Assembly (NCBI RefSeq): GCF_041296265.1
Contig: NC_091693.1
Coordinates: 9,891,001 to 9,955,000 of the forward strand
DNA length: 64,000 nucleotides
Reading direction: 5' to 3'
DNA from: Equus caballus
Taxonomy: Eukaryota; Chordata; Mammalia; Perissodactyla; Equidae
Positions 1-14,822 of the stretch are shown here, piece after piece; position 1 is the first letter of the stretch; every line of letters starts with the position of its first letter. The notes beneath the pieces are model-generated. The model worked only from the letters and a program-made list of their open reading frames with translations. It searched no databases and was not told the origin of the DNA. A program made the translations under genes and the position numbers.

Positions 1-1200
1 TACAATGGTACGATGCCGCACCTCGCATCTTCCTGTGAACAATATCCTGTAGCCCCACCTCTGTCTTTTAAGCGGCTACAGAGTTGCACTGCAAGCACGC
101 ACCATGGTTCATTTCACCCGTCTACCGACAGCCACTTGGGCTGTTTCCAGTTTCGCCCGGTCACAGACAATGCTGTGATTTACATCCTTGAATCTCTCTC
201 TGGGACTGAGAATCCCTTTTTCACATGAAACCTTTTTCTCTGACAGCGGTTGGCTTTGGGAGCCAGAGGGAGCAGCCCCGGCCTGACGGGAGCTCTTAGA
301 CCCTCTGCCGGGCATCTGTGGGGTGCACTAGTCACAGCTTCTGCTCTGCCCCGCATCTGAGCAGCGACCGCGTGTCTGGGGGTGGGCTGGCATTCTTTCA
401 GGCTGCAGACAGTGAGGCTCTGTGGAAGGACTCGAGGGCCCTGCCCAGCACGTGGGAGCAACTTGCTGTGTGTCCCCCAGCAACAGGGATGCTGGGAAGA
501 TGAAATGAGATGATGCCCACAGAGCCCTAAGCAGAGTGCCCAGCTGGAATAAGTACTCCACAAATGCTACCCACGAATATAATTAGCTGACCACCCCCGG
601 CCACTAACTACTGGACACATCACACTCTTTCATGTCCCTGGGTCTTTGCACAAGCTGGACCCTCTGCGTGGAACACCACTTCTCACCTTGCCCCAGGAAG
701 TTCTAAGTCACTGGTCACTGACTACAACGTGTCTGTACCTCAGTCTGACTCCCAGATCAGCCTGTGGACTCCACCATGGAAGGGACTAGCTGGAAGCTCT
801 GTGACCCCACAAAGTTGACTCTAGGCTCCCACAGTGCCCTGAGCTCCTTTCATAATCACCCTGTTACGGCCATTCTCTAGTCACTTGTTCATGGGATCCG
901 TGAGTTCAGGGACCAAGTCGGATCCCTGTCTCTTTCAGCCCCAGCACACATAAGGTTCAGAAGGGTCGGGCGGGGAGGAGTCTGGGAGGGCAGGCTGGGG
1001 CTGAGGCTGCACGACCTTCTCTGACAGTGCCCAGAATCCATCATTCCCCAGGAGGCTGACCCGGGAGGTGGGGCGAGGGACTGGGGCAGTGAGCTGAGGG
1101 CCCTGGGGTAACTGTCTCCCCTCTTCCGCCTCCCCCCAGGGGAGCCGGGCGTGGGAACAAGCAGGTCTCTCTCCTTCCCTCCACCCCTTCCCCATCTCAC
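1..1200. other. SIRT2 intron 2 (partial) with old repeat fragments
   Basis: No coding exon is visible. About 1-200 reads like the antisense 3' part of an L1 (a cacttgggctgtttccag motif is near 133). About 480-590 resembles MIR, and about 590-960 resembles an L2 fragment in plus orientation (ctttgcacaagctgg at about 642). 950-1200 is G-rich intron next to the exon 2 donor. Repeat calls rest on remembered consensus motifs. Confidence 0.5.
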
Positions 1201-2074
1201 CTGAGCCTCCTGCACCTTCCCTGCCTGGGTCTCCAGAGGGTCAGAGGCTGGGGGAGGAGCGGGGTAGACGTGGTTACAGTGTGGGGAATGGTTAAGGGGC
1301 AATGAAGGGCTTCAAGGCAGTGGGGTGGGGGCAAGAAGATCCACTAACCTAATTATCCTGGGCGGGGGATAGTAAAGACGGAGGGGATGGGGAAAGCAGA
1401 TGTTTTTAGGGTGGAGAGGGCTGGGGGGAGAGGTGGTGAGTGAGGGGCAGAGGCTGGGCCAGGAAGGTTTAGGAGAGGGAGGAGAAAGCAGAGCTTATAG
1501 GGCATGGAGGAAGACTTAGGAGACGTTAGACAGGACACGGGAGCGTGTGCGTGTATGTGCGGGGAGGGTCAGGTTCACCAGCAGAGGGAAGTTTAGAAAG
1601 GAAGGGAGAAGATAGGAAGAGATCCTCTGACTGGAGGAGTGGGGAGAGTGGGGACAGTAGGGTTAGGAGAGGCACGGGAATTAGAGGAGAGAGATAGGCG
1701 GGACACCAGGGGTTCCCGAGCATCCTACAGTTCCCTCCAAAAACCAGGTACTCTTAGCAACCGGGACCGCGGCAACCTAAGTCCTTAGAAACGAGGGTCG
1801 TTAGCGACCAAGGTGCGAGAAACACGCGATCATCAGTAACCTGGGGGTCGCGGCAAACGGACCCTTAAAACCTCGCGACCCAGAAACCCACCAACCTAGC
1901 AGTATGGATCACTAAGCAACGGCCGCCAAGCCCCCATTCCCCCGCGGCATGCAGCCCCTGTCTCCTGCCCCATCAAGCCCACCCTTGGGCCCCGGGGCCT
2001 GCAGCCTTCAGCCAGGCCCCGGCGCGGCCCGACTCTCCCACTCGGGCCCCCGACTCACGGTCCGGCTCGGCCAT
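1201..2074 (-). CDS. SIRT2: SIRT2, NAD-dependent deacetylase sirtuin-2, N-terminal part (coding exons 1 and 2 only)
   Basis: Two coding exons are visible: exon 1 at 2074-2059 (MAEPD plus one base, donor GTGAGT) and exon 2 at 1247-1201, joined in phase to give 21 residues, MAEPDPSDPLETQAGKVQEAQ without its last residue being cut. This matches the known start of human SIRT2 isoform 1 (MAEPDPSHPLETQ...), with Asp for His at residue 8. The catalytic sirtuin core is encoded by exons that lie beyond the left edge; I looked for the Asp/Ser-rich exon 3 in 1-1200 and did not find it. SIRT2 is a mainly cytoplasmic NAD-dependent lysine deacetylase acting on tubulin, histone H4K16 and NF-kB p65. Only identity and exon structure are read here; function is family knowledge. 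The gene is head to head with NFKBIB, 452 bases between start codons. Confidence 0.93.
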
Positions 2075-2526
2075 GGGTGCGGGACAGGGGCCCTCGGAGC
2101 TGTCACCGACTGCTCTGTCCCGTGACGGCACCGGAAAAGGAGGGGCAGAGATAGGGCAGAAAACTGCAACTCCCAGAAGCCGTCGCGGCCGCAAACAAGC
2201 GTTCGCACGACGTCGGGAGCGAGCCCCTCTTAGGTGAGGAAGATACGCGAGGGCCAGACTACAAGTTCCAGAGTGCCCCGCGCCAGCAGCCATGTTGGTA
2301 AAGGGCGCCCGGAAAATGTGGGAATGGGTAGAGAGCCGCTGTCCATCTGAGTGCTCTGATTGGTTATGGTGTGGTAGGGGGCGGGGCAGGGACTATTTAG
2401 CCCACTCTGATTGGGTGATTCAGGGGGCGGGTTGGGGAATTCCCCGCAGGGCGGAAACGCCAGACCTCCAGGTAGAGCCCAGCATCAGGCGGGCGGCCGC
2501 TGGGGGCCCCTGAGGATTCGGGGGCC
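2075..2526. promoter_or_regulatory. Divergent GC-rich promoter of SIRT2 and NFKBIB
   Basis: The 452 bases between the two start codons are rich in CpG. On the NFKBIB side two inverted CCAAT boxes (ATTGG at 2359-2363 and 2410-2414) are each followed by a GC box (ggggcggggc at 2377-2386; gggggcgg at about 2423). There is no clear TATA box. This is typical of a shared CpG-island promoter driving two widely expressed genes in opposite directions. Exact transcription starts cannot be read from sequence. Confidence 0.8.
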
Positions 2527-5500
2527 ATGGCCGGGGTCGCGTGCTTGGGGAAAGCTTCGGACGCCGACGAATGGTGCGACAGCGGCCTGGGCTCTCTGGG
2601 TCCGGACGCGGCGGCCCCCGGGGGACCGGGGCTGGGCGCGGAGCTGGGCCCGGGGCTGTCGTGGGCGCCCCTCGTCTTCGGCTACGTCACTGAGGATGGG
2701 GACACGTGAGTGAACCTTAGGTTGTCTACCCCGGCCCTAGGATCCGACTTCTGATTCCCTGTTAGTCTCTGATCCCGGCTTCCCAACCTCTCACTCCTAA
2801 ATCTGATTCCGATGCTTGACTTCCTGACCTCTAACCCCCAAGTCCTAACCTTTAATGAAACCAATTTCCTCTCCAGCTTTGATCGTAATCCAGTCATGTC
2901 TGACCTTCCTTGAACTCTGGCTCTCAGAGTTCCACATCCCTATCCATTGATCTCTAAACTCGATTTGACCCTCCTGACCCCAGTCCTGAGACCGTTGTTA
3001 AAACTGTAGCTCAGGAAGGCTCCTCTTGACCTCTAACCTCCAAATACGGTCTGTGCTCCTGAGCTCTTGATTTATGACCCTTAGATTTTGATTTCCCAAT
3101 TCATACTTGACCTTTGACTCTAAGATCCCACCTTCTGAGCTCTAGTTTTCAAATCTTACATTCAAAGAGAAAATATAAACTCCATGACAGCAGACATTCC
3201 TGTGTTAAACAAATATTTATCAAACTCGACCATGTTCCAGGCCGTGTTTGAGGTGCTGGTGATATGGCACCTGAAGGAAAAAGACAAAAACCTGGGGAGC
3301 GTCCATTCTAGCGAGGGTGTGTGGATGGCCAGAAGGACAGACAGACTGAGAGAAAGACAGGAAGAAAGAGAGAGAGAAAGAAAGAAAGGGAGACAGAGAG
3401 AAAGAAAGACAGATGGGCAAGAAACAAAGAAAGAGGAAAGAAAGATGGGGAGAAACTAAGAAAGAAAGAAATGAAAGAAGAAAAAGAAAGAAGTATGGTT
3501 TGTCAGAAAGTAGTACGTTCTCTGGAGAAAAATAAAGCAGGAAAATGAGACAAGCAGACTCTCTGGCCAGACGAGCAGTCCAGGGACAAGGAGCAGCGGT
3601 GGTAAGGGCCCAGGAGGGGGTTGTCCCTGCGTTTGTGTGTTGTCTTTACTTCTGTATCCCCATAGGAAGACTCAGTAAGTGTTGATCTTCTCAAAGAGCC
3701 AGATTTGGTTTCATTACTTTTCTCTCTTTTTTTCTCTTTCTATTTCATTGATCTCTGTTTTGACTTTCATTATTTCTTTCTTCTGCTTCCTTTGGCTTTA
3801 ATTTGTTCTTCCCTTTCTAGTTTCTTAAGGTGGGAGCTGAGGTCATTGATCTGAGACCTTTCTTCTTCTCTAATAAAGGTATTGTGTGCTGTAAATTTCC
3901 CCGAGCGCGGCTTTAGCATAGCTCACAAATTCTGATACGTGTGTTTTTAGTTTCTGTTAATTCAGTATACTCTCTAATTTCTCTTCTGAGTTCTCCTTTG
4001 GCCGGTGGATTATTTAGAGGTATGTTATTTAGTTTCCAGATATTCGGGGAACTTTCTAAATATCTCTCTTTTATTGATTTTAAATTTAATTCCATTGTGG
4101 ATAGGGAACATACTTTGACTGGAATCCTTTTAAATTTATGGAGACTTGTTTTATGGCTCAGAATGTGGTGTGTGCGCTTGAAAGCAGTGTGTGTTCTGCT
4201 TTCGTGGAGTGTAGTGTCTGCTATATGTCAGTTAGAGGTCGTGTTGGTTTGTAACGTTGTTCAAGTCTGTCTCCTTGCTAATGATTTTGTCTCCTTGTTC
4301 TTTCACCTATTGAGAGAGGGGTGTTGAAATCTCCAACAGTAATCGTGGATTTGTCTATTTCCCCTTGAAATTCTATCAGGTTTTGCTTCATGTAATTTGA
4401 TGCTCTGTTATTAGGGTCACATATGTTTAGGATTATTATGTCCTCTTGATTAATTGATCTCTTTATCCTTATGAACTAACCTTCTTTATCCCTGGTAATA
4501 GTCCTTGCTTTGAAATCTATTTTTTCTGATATTAAAATACTCCTGCTGTCTTTTGGCTGACTGGTGGTATATCTTTTCCCACCCTTTTATTTTTAACCTA
4601 TTTTTTTTAATATTTATATTTCAAGAGTGTTTCTTCTAGGCAGCATGGAGTTAAGTTTTACTTTTTAAGTCAATCTGACAATTTCTTCCTTTTAATTGGA
4701 GTGTTTAGACCATTTACACTTAATTTAATTATTGATATGGTTATGTTTATCATATTGTTAGTCATTTTCCACTTTTCTCTCCCTTGTTTCCCTTTTCCCA
4801 TTTTTCTGGCTTCTTTTGGAACGAGCAAATTTTATTCCCCTGTATTTCTTCTGTTGGCTTATCAGTTTTAACTGTCTGTTATCTTAGCGGTGGCTTTGAA
4901 AGACGAGGGTTGGCAAACAGTGGCCTCCAGCCAGCCACTTGCTTCTGGATGGCTATGAGCTAAGAATGGTTTTTACGTTTTTAAATGGTTGAAACCAATA
5001 AAAAGAAGAATATTTTGTGGCAAATGAAAATTATAGGAAATTCTAATTAGTCTCCATAAGTAAAGTTCTGTTGGAACAGAGCCACACTCGTTCATCGACA
5101 TATTGCCAATGGCTGCTTTTCCATGACAACAGCAGAGTTGAGTAGTACAAGAGAGACCTTGTGACCCACAAAGCCTAAAATATTTACCTGGGCCCTTACA
5201 GAGAAAGTTTGCCGGGGCTGGCCCGGTGGCAGAGTGGTTGAGTTCACGCTCTCTGCTTTGGTGGCTGGGGGCTCACAGATTCGGATCCCAGGCACAGACC
5301 TAGCACCGCTTGTCACGCCATGCTGTGGCAGCATCCCACATACAAAATAGAGGAAGATGAGCACAGATGTTAGCTTAGGGCCGATCTTCCACACGAAAAA
5401 AAAGAAAAAGTTTGCTGACCCCTGCTTTAGGGCTTATAGTACAGCTTTAACTTATTATGGGCTGCCTTCAAGTGATGTTACACCACTTTGCATAGAGTAA

Positions 5501-8500
5501 AAGAACCTTAGAATAATGTATTTCCTTTTTTTTTTTAAAGATTTTATTTTTTTCCTTTTTCTCTCCAAAGCCCCCCAGTACATAGTTGTATGTTCTTAGT
5601 TGTGGGTCCTTATAGTTGTGGCATGTGGGACACTGCCTCAGCGTGGCTTGATGAGCAGTGTCATGTCTGCGCCCAGGATTTGAACCGACGAAACACTGGG
5701 CCACCTGCAGCAGAGCGCGCGAACTTAACCACTCAGCCACGGGGCTGGCCCCAGAATAGTGTATTTCTATTTGTCCCCTCCTGGCCTTTATGCAATGTTG
5801 TCATACATTTTACTTGTATGTATGTCATAAGCTCCACTAAATATTTTTATTATTTTTGCTTAAACAGTCAATTATTTCTTAAAAGTTGTCTTCTAAAGAG
5901 ACTTAGACACTAAGAGAAAAAACATGTATTTACTCCTATAGTTACTATTTCTGGTGTTTTTTATCCTTTTGTATAGATCCGTTTTTCCATCGGAGAGCAT
6001 CTACCTTTTGCTGGCAGAGTTCCTTTAACATTTCTCGTGGTGTGGGTCTGCTGAGTTCCTTCAGCTTTTGTGTATCTGAAAACACTTTATTTTGTCTTTG
6101 TTTTTAGAAGATATTTTTGCTGGGTTAAAGAATTCTAGGTTGGCCGTCTTTGAGTACTTCCAAGATGTCGCCCTACTGTGTTCTCTTGCATTATTTCCCG
6201 CGTGAAATCAGTTGTCATCCTTATTTTTATTCCCCTGTACTTAAGGTATCTTTTTCTCTGGCTGCCTTTAAGATCTTTATCTTTCTCACTGATTTTGAAC
6301 AGATTTTTTATCACGGGCGTTGATGTAGTTTTCTTTGTATTTCTTGTTCCTGGGAGTCATTGAGCTTCTTGGATCTGTGGGTTCATAGTTTTCACCAAAT
6401 TTGGAAAATTTCCAGACATTGTTTCTTCAGTTATTTTGTCTAACCCTCTCCTCCTTTAGGGACCTCAGTTACAAATATATTAGGCTGGGGCTGGCCCGGT
6501 GGCGCAGCGGTTAAGTTTGCATGTTCCACTTCGGTGGCCCGGGATTCGCCAGTTTGGATCCCGGGTGTGGACGTGGCACCACTTGTCAAGCCATGCTGTG
6601 GCAGGCGTCCCACATATAAAGTAGAGGAAGATGGGCACGGATGTTAGCTCAGGGCCAGTATTCCTCAGCAAAAAAGAGGAGGATTGGCAGCAGATGTTAG
6701 CTCATGGCTAATCTTCCTCAAAAAACAAACAAACAAAAACCCCACAAATATATTAGGCGGCTTGAAGTTGTCCCACAGCTCACTGATGTTCTCTTCATTT
6801 TGAAATATTCTCCTTGTGTTTCTTTCTGGGTAGTTTCTATCATGAAGTCTTCAAGTTCATTAATCCTTTCTTCTGCAGTGTACAACCTGTTGTTAACCCC
6901 ATCCCGTATATTTTTCATTTCAGGCACTACAGTTTTTATCTCTGGGAGTTCAATTTGAGTCCTTTTCTTTTATCATCCATGTCTCTACTTAACTTTTTGA
7001 ATGTATGGGACACAGTGATAATGAATTGTTTTACTGTTTGTTCGCTAATTCTAACATCTGGCTCGTTTCTGGGTCAATTTCAACGGATTGATTATTCTCA
7101 TTATGGAGCATGTTTTCCTGCTTCTTTGCATGCTGATAATCTCCGATTAGCTGCCAGGCATTGTGGATTTTACCTTCTTAGGCTGGATATCTTGTATTCC
7201 TATAAATAGTCTTACCTGTTATTCTGGGGTGCAGTTACAATACTTGCAAGTAGCTTGATTCTTTTGGGTTTTGCGTTTATGATTTGTTAGGTGGGTCCTG
7301 AGCAGTGGTCCATCTAAGACTCATTATTCCCCACTACTGAGGCAAAACCTTCCTGAATATTCTACCCAATGTCCTGTGAATTATGGGTCTTTCCTAGACT
7401 GGCTGGTGGGAACAGGGTATTCCTGGCCCCGTGTGAGCAATGGGCATGGTTCTCTAACCCTTTTGGGTGGTTTTTCCCCCAGAGTGGGGTATTTCCTTAT
7501 ACCCGCGCACCGATCAGTGTTGTCCTCAGTACTCAAGAGTCCCCTCTGCAGATCTCTGGGGTCTCTCCCTGTGGGGTGCTCTCCTCTCGGGGTCTCTGCT
7601 CTATGACTCTAGCCGCCTTGCTCTCCCCAGACTCAGCTCCACCTCCTCACCTCGGGCAGTCTGCTGGGCCCTGGCGGGGTTCCCCCTCACTGCTCTGTGG
7701 CTTGGAAACTGTCACCACAGTGAGCCGTGCCAGTCCGTCAGAGGACTCATCTCACTTGTTTCCTCTCTCTCAGGGATCATTTTCATTCATCGAGTGATGT
7801 CCAGTATCTTGAAAACTGTTGTTTCATAAACTGTATCTTGTCTGATTTTTTTGAGGGAAATCTAGTCCGGTGACTTCATCTTGGGAGGAAGTAGAAGTCC
7901 CACTTAATAAATATTGATTAAACAAATTTGCTGGGTTGACTCAGACCTGCCCCTCCCAGATTCCTGACAACTGCTTCCAGAACTGTGGTCACAGTGCCTA
8001 GCACACAGTCGGTGCTCCATGTTTGTTGAGTGAAGAAACACGAGAGTACTTGACCTCTTGCCTCTGACCCCAGTCTTTGTCCTCAGGGCGCTGCACTTGG
8101 CTGTCATTCATCAGCATGAACCCTTCCTGGATTTCCTCCTGGGTTTTGCGGCTGGCACTGAGTACCTGGACCTGCAGAATGACCTGGGCCAGGTGAGCCA
8201 CCGGGGGACAGTGTCGGTCTTGGGGGCCAGGATTCTCAGTGTGGCCCCTAACCCCTTCCCTCTGCTCCTGCAGACAGCCTTGCACCTGGCAGCCATCCTG
8301 GAGGAGGCATCCACGGTGGAGAAGTTGTATGCAGCAGGCGCCGGCTTGCGCGTGGCAGAGCGTGGGGGCCACACGGCGCTGCACTTGGCTTGCCGTGTGG
8401 GGGCACACGCCTGCGCTCGTGTGCTGCTCCAGCCTCGCCCCCGGCGCCCCCGGGGAGCCCCCAGCACCTACCTCGCTCAGGACCCCGACCACACCCCCAA

Positions 8501-10618
8501 CACTGACCATACTCCTGTTGCCTTGTACCCCGACCCCGACTTGGAGAAGGAAGAGGATGAGAGCGAGGAGGACTGGAAGCTGCAACTTGAGGCTGAAAAC
8601 TATGAGGGTGAGGTCTCCAGTCCCCGGGCAGGGGCCAGGCTCCCAGGCAGGACAAGAGCACCGGCTCTTAGCTCAGCTCTCCTGGCTCAAGACCCAGCCC
8701 CTTGGGAAGGAATCCTGAGGCGTCAGGGACCCACGCATCACGAACAAGGACTCCCACCCTGGCCCTGGATTAATAGGAATGGACATGTGGGACCCAGGAC
8801 TCCCAACTGGGGGTCCCAGACCAGCTGGACCCAGACCTGTCACCCGTGAGCCTAGAGCTACGATCTGATTGTTAGGCCGGGGCTCCCCAGCTGGAAGGCA
8901 CAACTCACCCTGCAGGCCCCTCGGCCCCCCACAGGTCCTTGCCCACCCAGGACGAGGGAACTCAAGGCCCAGGCCTTCTGTGAAACTTTGGCAGCCCGTG
9001 TTCCCAGAAATTGACACTGGCTTCAGGGACAGCCATCGTCAGCCAGGTCTCATAGGAAAAACGACCCCGTCTACCCAGGGCCCTGGCATCTGAGTCTGAG
9101 CTCCCCCATCTCTAAGCCCAGCTACCTGGGACCAGGCCCTTCCACGAGGAGACTGAGATCACCCAGGACCCAGTGTTCAGGGCCCATCCCACCCCTCAAG
9201 GTCACAGGCCCTTCAACTACTCAGTTGGGGGCAAGTCCTTCGTGAAGTAAGACCAGAGACTCAGGTCTCTTGGCCCCGAGATCCTGGCCTCCCGTCCAGA
9301 GACCCCAGGCTCCTCACCCATAGTCCCAATCGCCCCCCACCCCAGGCAGTGGCAGTTCCAGCACTTTCCAGACCACCCGAGACTTAGGCATTTGGGATGC
9401 AGGTGCCTCTTTGCCATACCCAGGAGCTCAGGAGCCAGACCCCAAACCCTCAGGCCACAAAGCCCTCCCCCAGGATCATGGCATTGCCTCCATCATCTGA
9501 CACCAGTCACTTTGTCCCCAGGCCACACCCCACTCCATGTGGCCGTCATCCACAAAGATGCAGAGATGGTCCAGCTGCTCCGGGAGGCTGGAGCTGACCT
9601 CAACAAACCGGTGAGCCGCCCCGGGGAGAAGGTGCGGCTGGGTTGGGGCTGTCCTCCGGTGGGGGTGGGGAGCGGGCCTCCTCTGACCTCTCTGCTGCCC
9701 CTCCCAGGAGCCCACGTGCGGCCGGAGCCCCCTGCACTTGGCTGTTGAGGCCCAGGCAGCCGACGTGCTGGAGCTTCTCCTGAGGGCGGGCGCCGACCCC
9801 ACAGCCCGCATGTACGGTGGCCGCACCCCGCTGGGCAGCGCCACGCTCCGGCCCAACCCCAACCTCGCCCGCCTCCTCCGTGCACACGGAGCCCCTGAGC
9901 CCGAGGACGAGGACGAGAAGCCCGGCCCCTGCAGCAGCAGCAGTAGCGACAGCGACAGCGGGGACGAGGGCGTGAGTCAGGAGGAGAGACGGGTGGCCCA
10001 GCTGGGGGGTGAGGGTAAATGGGCAGGTCGGAAGGGGGAGAACAGGCGTCTGGCAGCGCACGGAGACCGACCTTGGGCTGCTGCGATTAGAGAACTCAGG
10101 CAGCGGTGCCAGTGACATCGGGCAGCCATGATTGAGACAGGAGTGGGGAAAGCCAGCGGTGAGGGGATTTCGTTGGGGAACTCAGGCAGCAGAGGCACTG
10201 CCTTGGGCAGGGGACAAGGGTGCCTGTTGGCGGTTGAGGAATTTGGGTGAAGGCGGAGGGAGTGGGCGGAGGAGGGAGACCTCGGGGCTGTGGCTGCTGA
10301 GAACCCGCGTCAGCAGGCCTGGAGCCCCGGCAGCAGCCAGGGGACGACACAGGCCAGGGAGAGGCGACCTTGGAAGTGGTGTGGGGAGAGCTAGGAGCAG
10401 GGGCGTTGGACCAGCGGGGCCCTCGGGCTTCAAGGGCAGAGCCACCGCTCAGGGTGGGTGGAGGAACTGGGCAGCGGCAGGTGGCGGCCGCCTAGCCCTC
10501 TGCCTGTCCCCTCTGCCCCCAGGATGAATACGACGACATCGTGGTCCACAGAGGCCGGAGCCAGAACCCGCTACCTCCCGCCCCAGCCTCCAAACCTCTC
10601 CCTGACGACCCTGTCTGA
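2527..10618 (+). CDS. NFKBIB: NFKBIB, NF-kappa-B inhibitor beta (IkB-beta), complete
   Basis: Six coding exons: 2527-2705, 8087-8192, 8274-8607, 9522-9610, 9708-9971, 10523-10618, all with GT/AG borders and consistent phase, giving 355 residues (human 356). The product holds NF-kB dimers in the cytoplasm by masking their nuclear localisation signal. The N-terminus carries the DSGLGS phosphodegron, Ser19 and Ser23, where IKK phosphorylation triggers ubiquitination and proteasomal loss. Six ankyrin repeats follow at about 57-86, 93-122, 126-155, 206-235, 240-269 and 273-302, with an acidic linker (EKEEDESEED) between repeats 3 and 4. The C-terminal PEST-like tail has a Ser/Asp cluster at about 312-324, a casein kinase II type region. 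The end is DDPV-stop rather than human DDPRPV-stop. Introns 2 (81 bases) and 4 (97 bases) are very short, and intron 1 is 5.4 kb of repeats. Confidence 0.97.
3338..3500 (+). repeat. Purine-only GA-rich low-complexity tract
   Basis: Almost pure A/G sequence built from gaaa, gaga and gaca words, such as agaaagaaagacag. It is a degenerate (GAAA)n-type microsatellite in NFKBIB intron 1. Confidence 0.85.
4893..5450 (-). mobile_element. Non-autonomous DNA transposon-like repeat inserted in the L1
   Basis: The sequence runs from gggttggcaaacagtggcc (about 4907) to aagtttgctgacccctgc (about 5410), so its two ends are inverse copies of ggtcagcaaac/gtttgctgacc, i.e. short terminal inverted repeats. 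The inside (gttctgttggaacagagcca; gcagagttgagtagt) matches a widespread mammalian hAT-type element as I remember it. An ERE SINE interrupts it at 5213-5406. Family name not assigned. Confidence 0.6.
5213..5406 (+). mobile_element. ERE SINE (tRNA-derived, equid type)
   Basis: Begins with ggggctggcccggtgg, has tRNA-like A and B box regions (ggcagagtggttgag; cagattcggatccc) and ends in an A-rich tail. It is flanked by a 9-base target duplication aaagtttgc (5204-5212 and 5407-5415), showing insertion into the DNA transposon. Confidence 0.92.
5525..5752 (-). mobile_element. ERE SINE, antisense, long-tail subtype
   Basis: Reverse orientation: a T-run, then the subtype tail (ccccccagtacatagttgta; tagttgtgggtcc), and finally cacggggctggcccc. 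Flanks carry a 15-base imperfect target duplication, agaataatgtatttc (5510-5524) and agaatagtgtatttc (5753-5767). Confidence 0.92.
6486..6743 (+). mobile_element. ERE SINE inserted in the L1 ORF1 region
   Basis: A full ERE from tggggctggcccggtgg to an aaacaaacaaac tail. A perfect 15-base target duplication acaaatatattaggc flanks it (6471-6485 and 6744-6758), so it is a clean and comparatively recent insertion into the older L1. Confidence 0.95.
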
Positions 10619-10645
10619 CCGCCTTGTGAATAGAATCTCCAGTTT

Positions 10646-10651
10646 AATAAA
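10646..10651 (+). terminator. NFKBIB: NFKBIB polyadenylation signal AATAAA
   Basis: AATAAA lies 28 bases after the TGA, implying a very short 3' UTR and cleavage near 10665-10675. The short UTR fits the gene's close convergent neighbour CCER2. Confidence 0.85.
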
Positions 10652-10691
10652 ATCCCAGTTCTGCCAGCCAGAGTGCGGACGGCCGGGCGCC

Positions 10692-10729
10692 TTCCCGGGC
10701 CTCTGGTTCATTCCCGGGCCTCTGGTTCA
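10692..10729 (+). repeat. Tandem 19-base duplication between NFKBIB and CCER2
   Basis: The unit ttcccgggcctctggttca occurs twice in perfect tandem (10692-10710, 10711-10729), followed by a partial third copy (ttcccgggcc). It falls in the roughly 100-base gap between the convergent 3' ends. Confidence 0.9.
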
Positions 10730-10793
10730 TTCCCGGGCCCTGGCCCTCGGAAAGCAAGTCCCTCACAGTCCGCCTGGGTGGTTTTCTCTGCGC

Positions 10794-10799
10794 TTTATT
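10794..10799 (-). terminator. CCER2: CCER2 polyadenylation signal AATAAA
   Basis: TTTATT on the plus strand reads AATAAA on the minus strand, 215 bases after the CCER2 stop codon. It places the 3' end near 10775, about 100 bases from that of NFKBIB. Confidence 0.8.
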
Positions 10800-11013
10800 C
10801 ACTGGGAAGGGTTGGTGGGCAAGATGGGGGTCGGGTGTTTCCTGAGCCGGGCCGAGCCCAGTGCTCTCCCCAGCTCCCGCCTAGCCCCGCAGGCCTGCTT
10901 CCAAGGCACACTCCTCATCCCACTCCTGTGGGTGGGGGAGCGGGGTGGGGGCCCTGGGGGTCAAGAATCCTAAGCCATTGGGTGTGTTGGGAAGGAGGAC
11001 GTGAGGTCGGGGG

Positions 11014-14800
<3,787 letters not shown>

Positions 14801-14816
14801 GCCTTCGTTCTGACCG

Positions 14817-14822
14817 TTTATT
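14817..14822 (-). terminator. SARS2: SARS2 polyadenylation signal AATAAA
   Basis: TTTATT on the plus strand, AATAAA on the minus strand, about 300 bases after the SARS2 stop codon; it sets the transcript end near 14800. Confidence 0.75.

Larger units (their letters stand above)
3715..7890 (-). mobile_element. Old L1 LINE, antisense in NFKBIB intron 1, with nested insertions
   Basis: Read on the minus strand this is an L1 running from 5' UTR (about 7880 down to 7000), through ORF1 (about 6950-6000; peptides such as ERINELED and ELWDNFK typical of the coiled coil and RNA-binding part), to the endonuclease start of ORF2 (about 4800-3900; peptides like GDFNTPLS). The reverse transcriptase part and 3' end are missing, so it stops inside ORF2 near 3715. 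Reading frames are broken by many stops, so it is an ancient inactive copy. It is interrupted by a DNA transposon (about 4893-5450) and by three ERE SINEs. Confidence 0.8.

Noticed and set aside
1-1190. SIRT2 exon 3
   Set aside because: I searched the minus strand for the Asp-Ser-Asp-rich start of exon 3 and found none, so it should lie left of the window.
3913-4327. Open frames at 3.9-7.8 kb
   Set aside because: They are remnants of the antisense L1, not host genes.
5213-5406. tRNA-like segments with A and B boxes, here and in other SINE copies
   Set aside because: They are the tRNA-derived heads of ERE SINEs; they do not form a complete tRNA cloverleaf.
8058-8849. A single 263-codon frame covering NFKBIB exons 2-3
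   Set aside because: It is two exons joined by the open intron 2 plus part of intron 3; not a separate gene.
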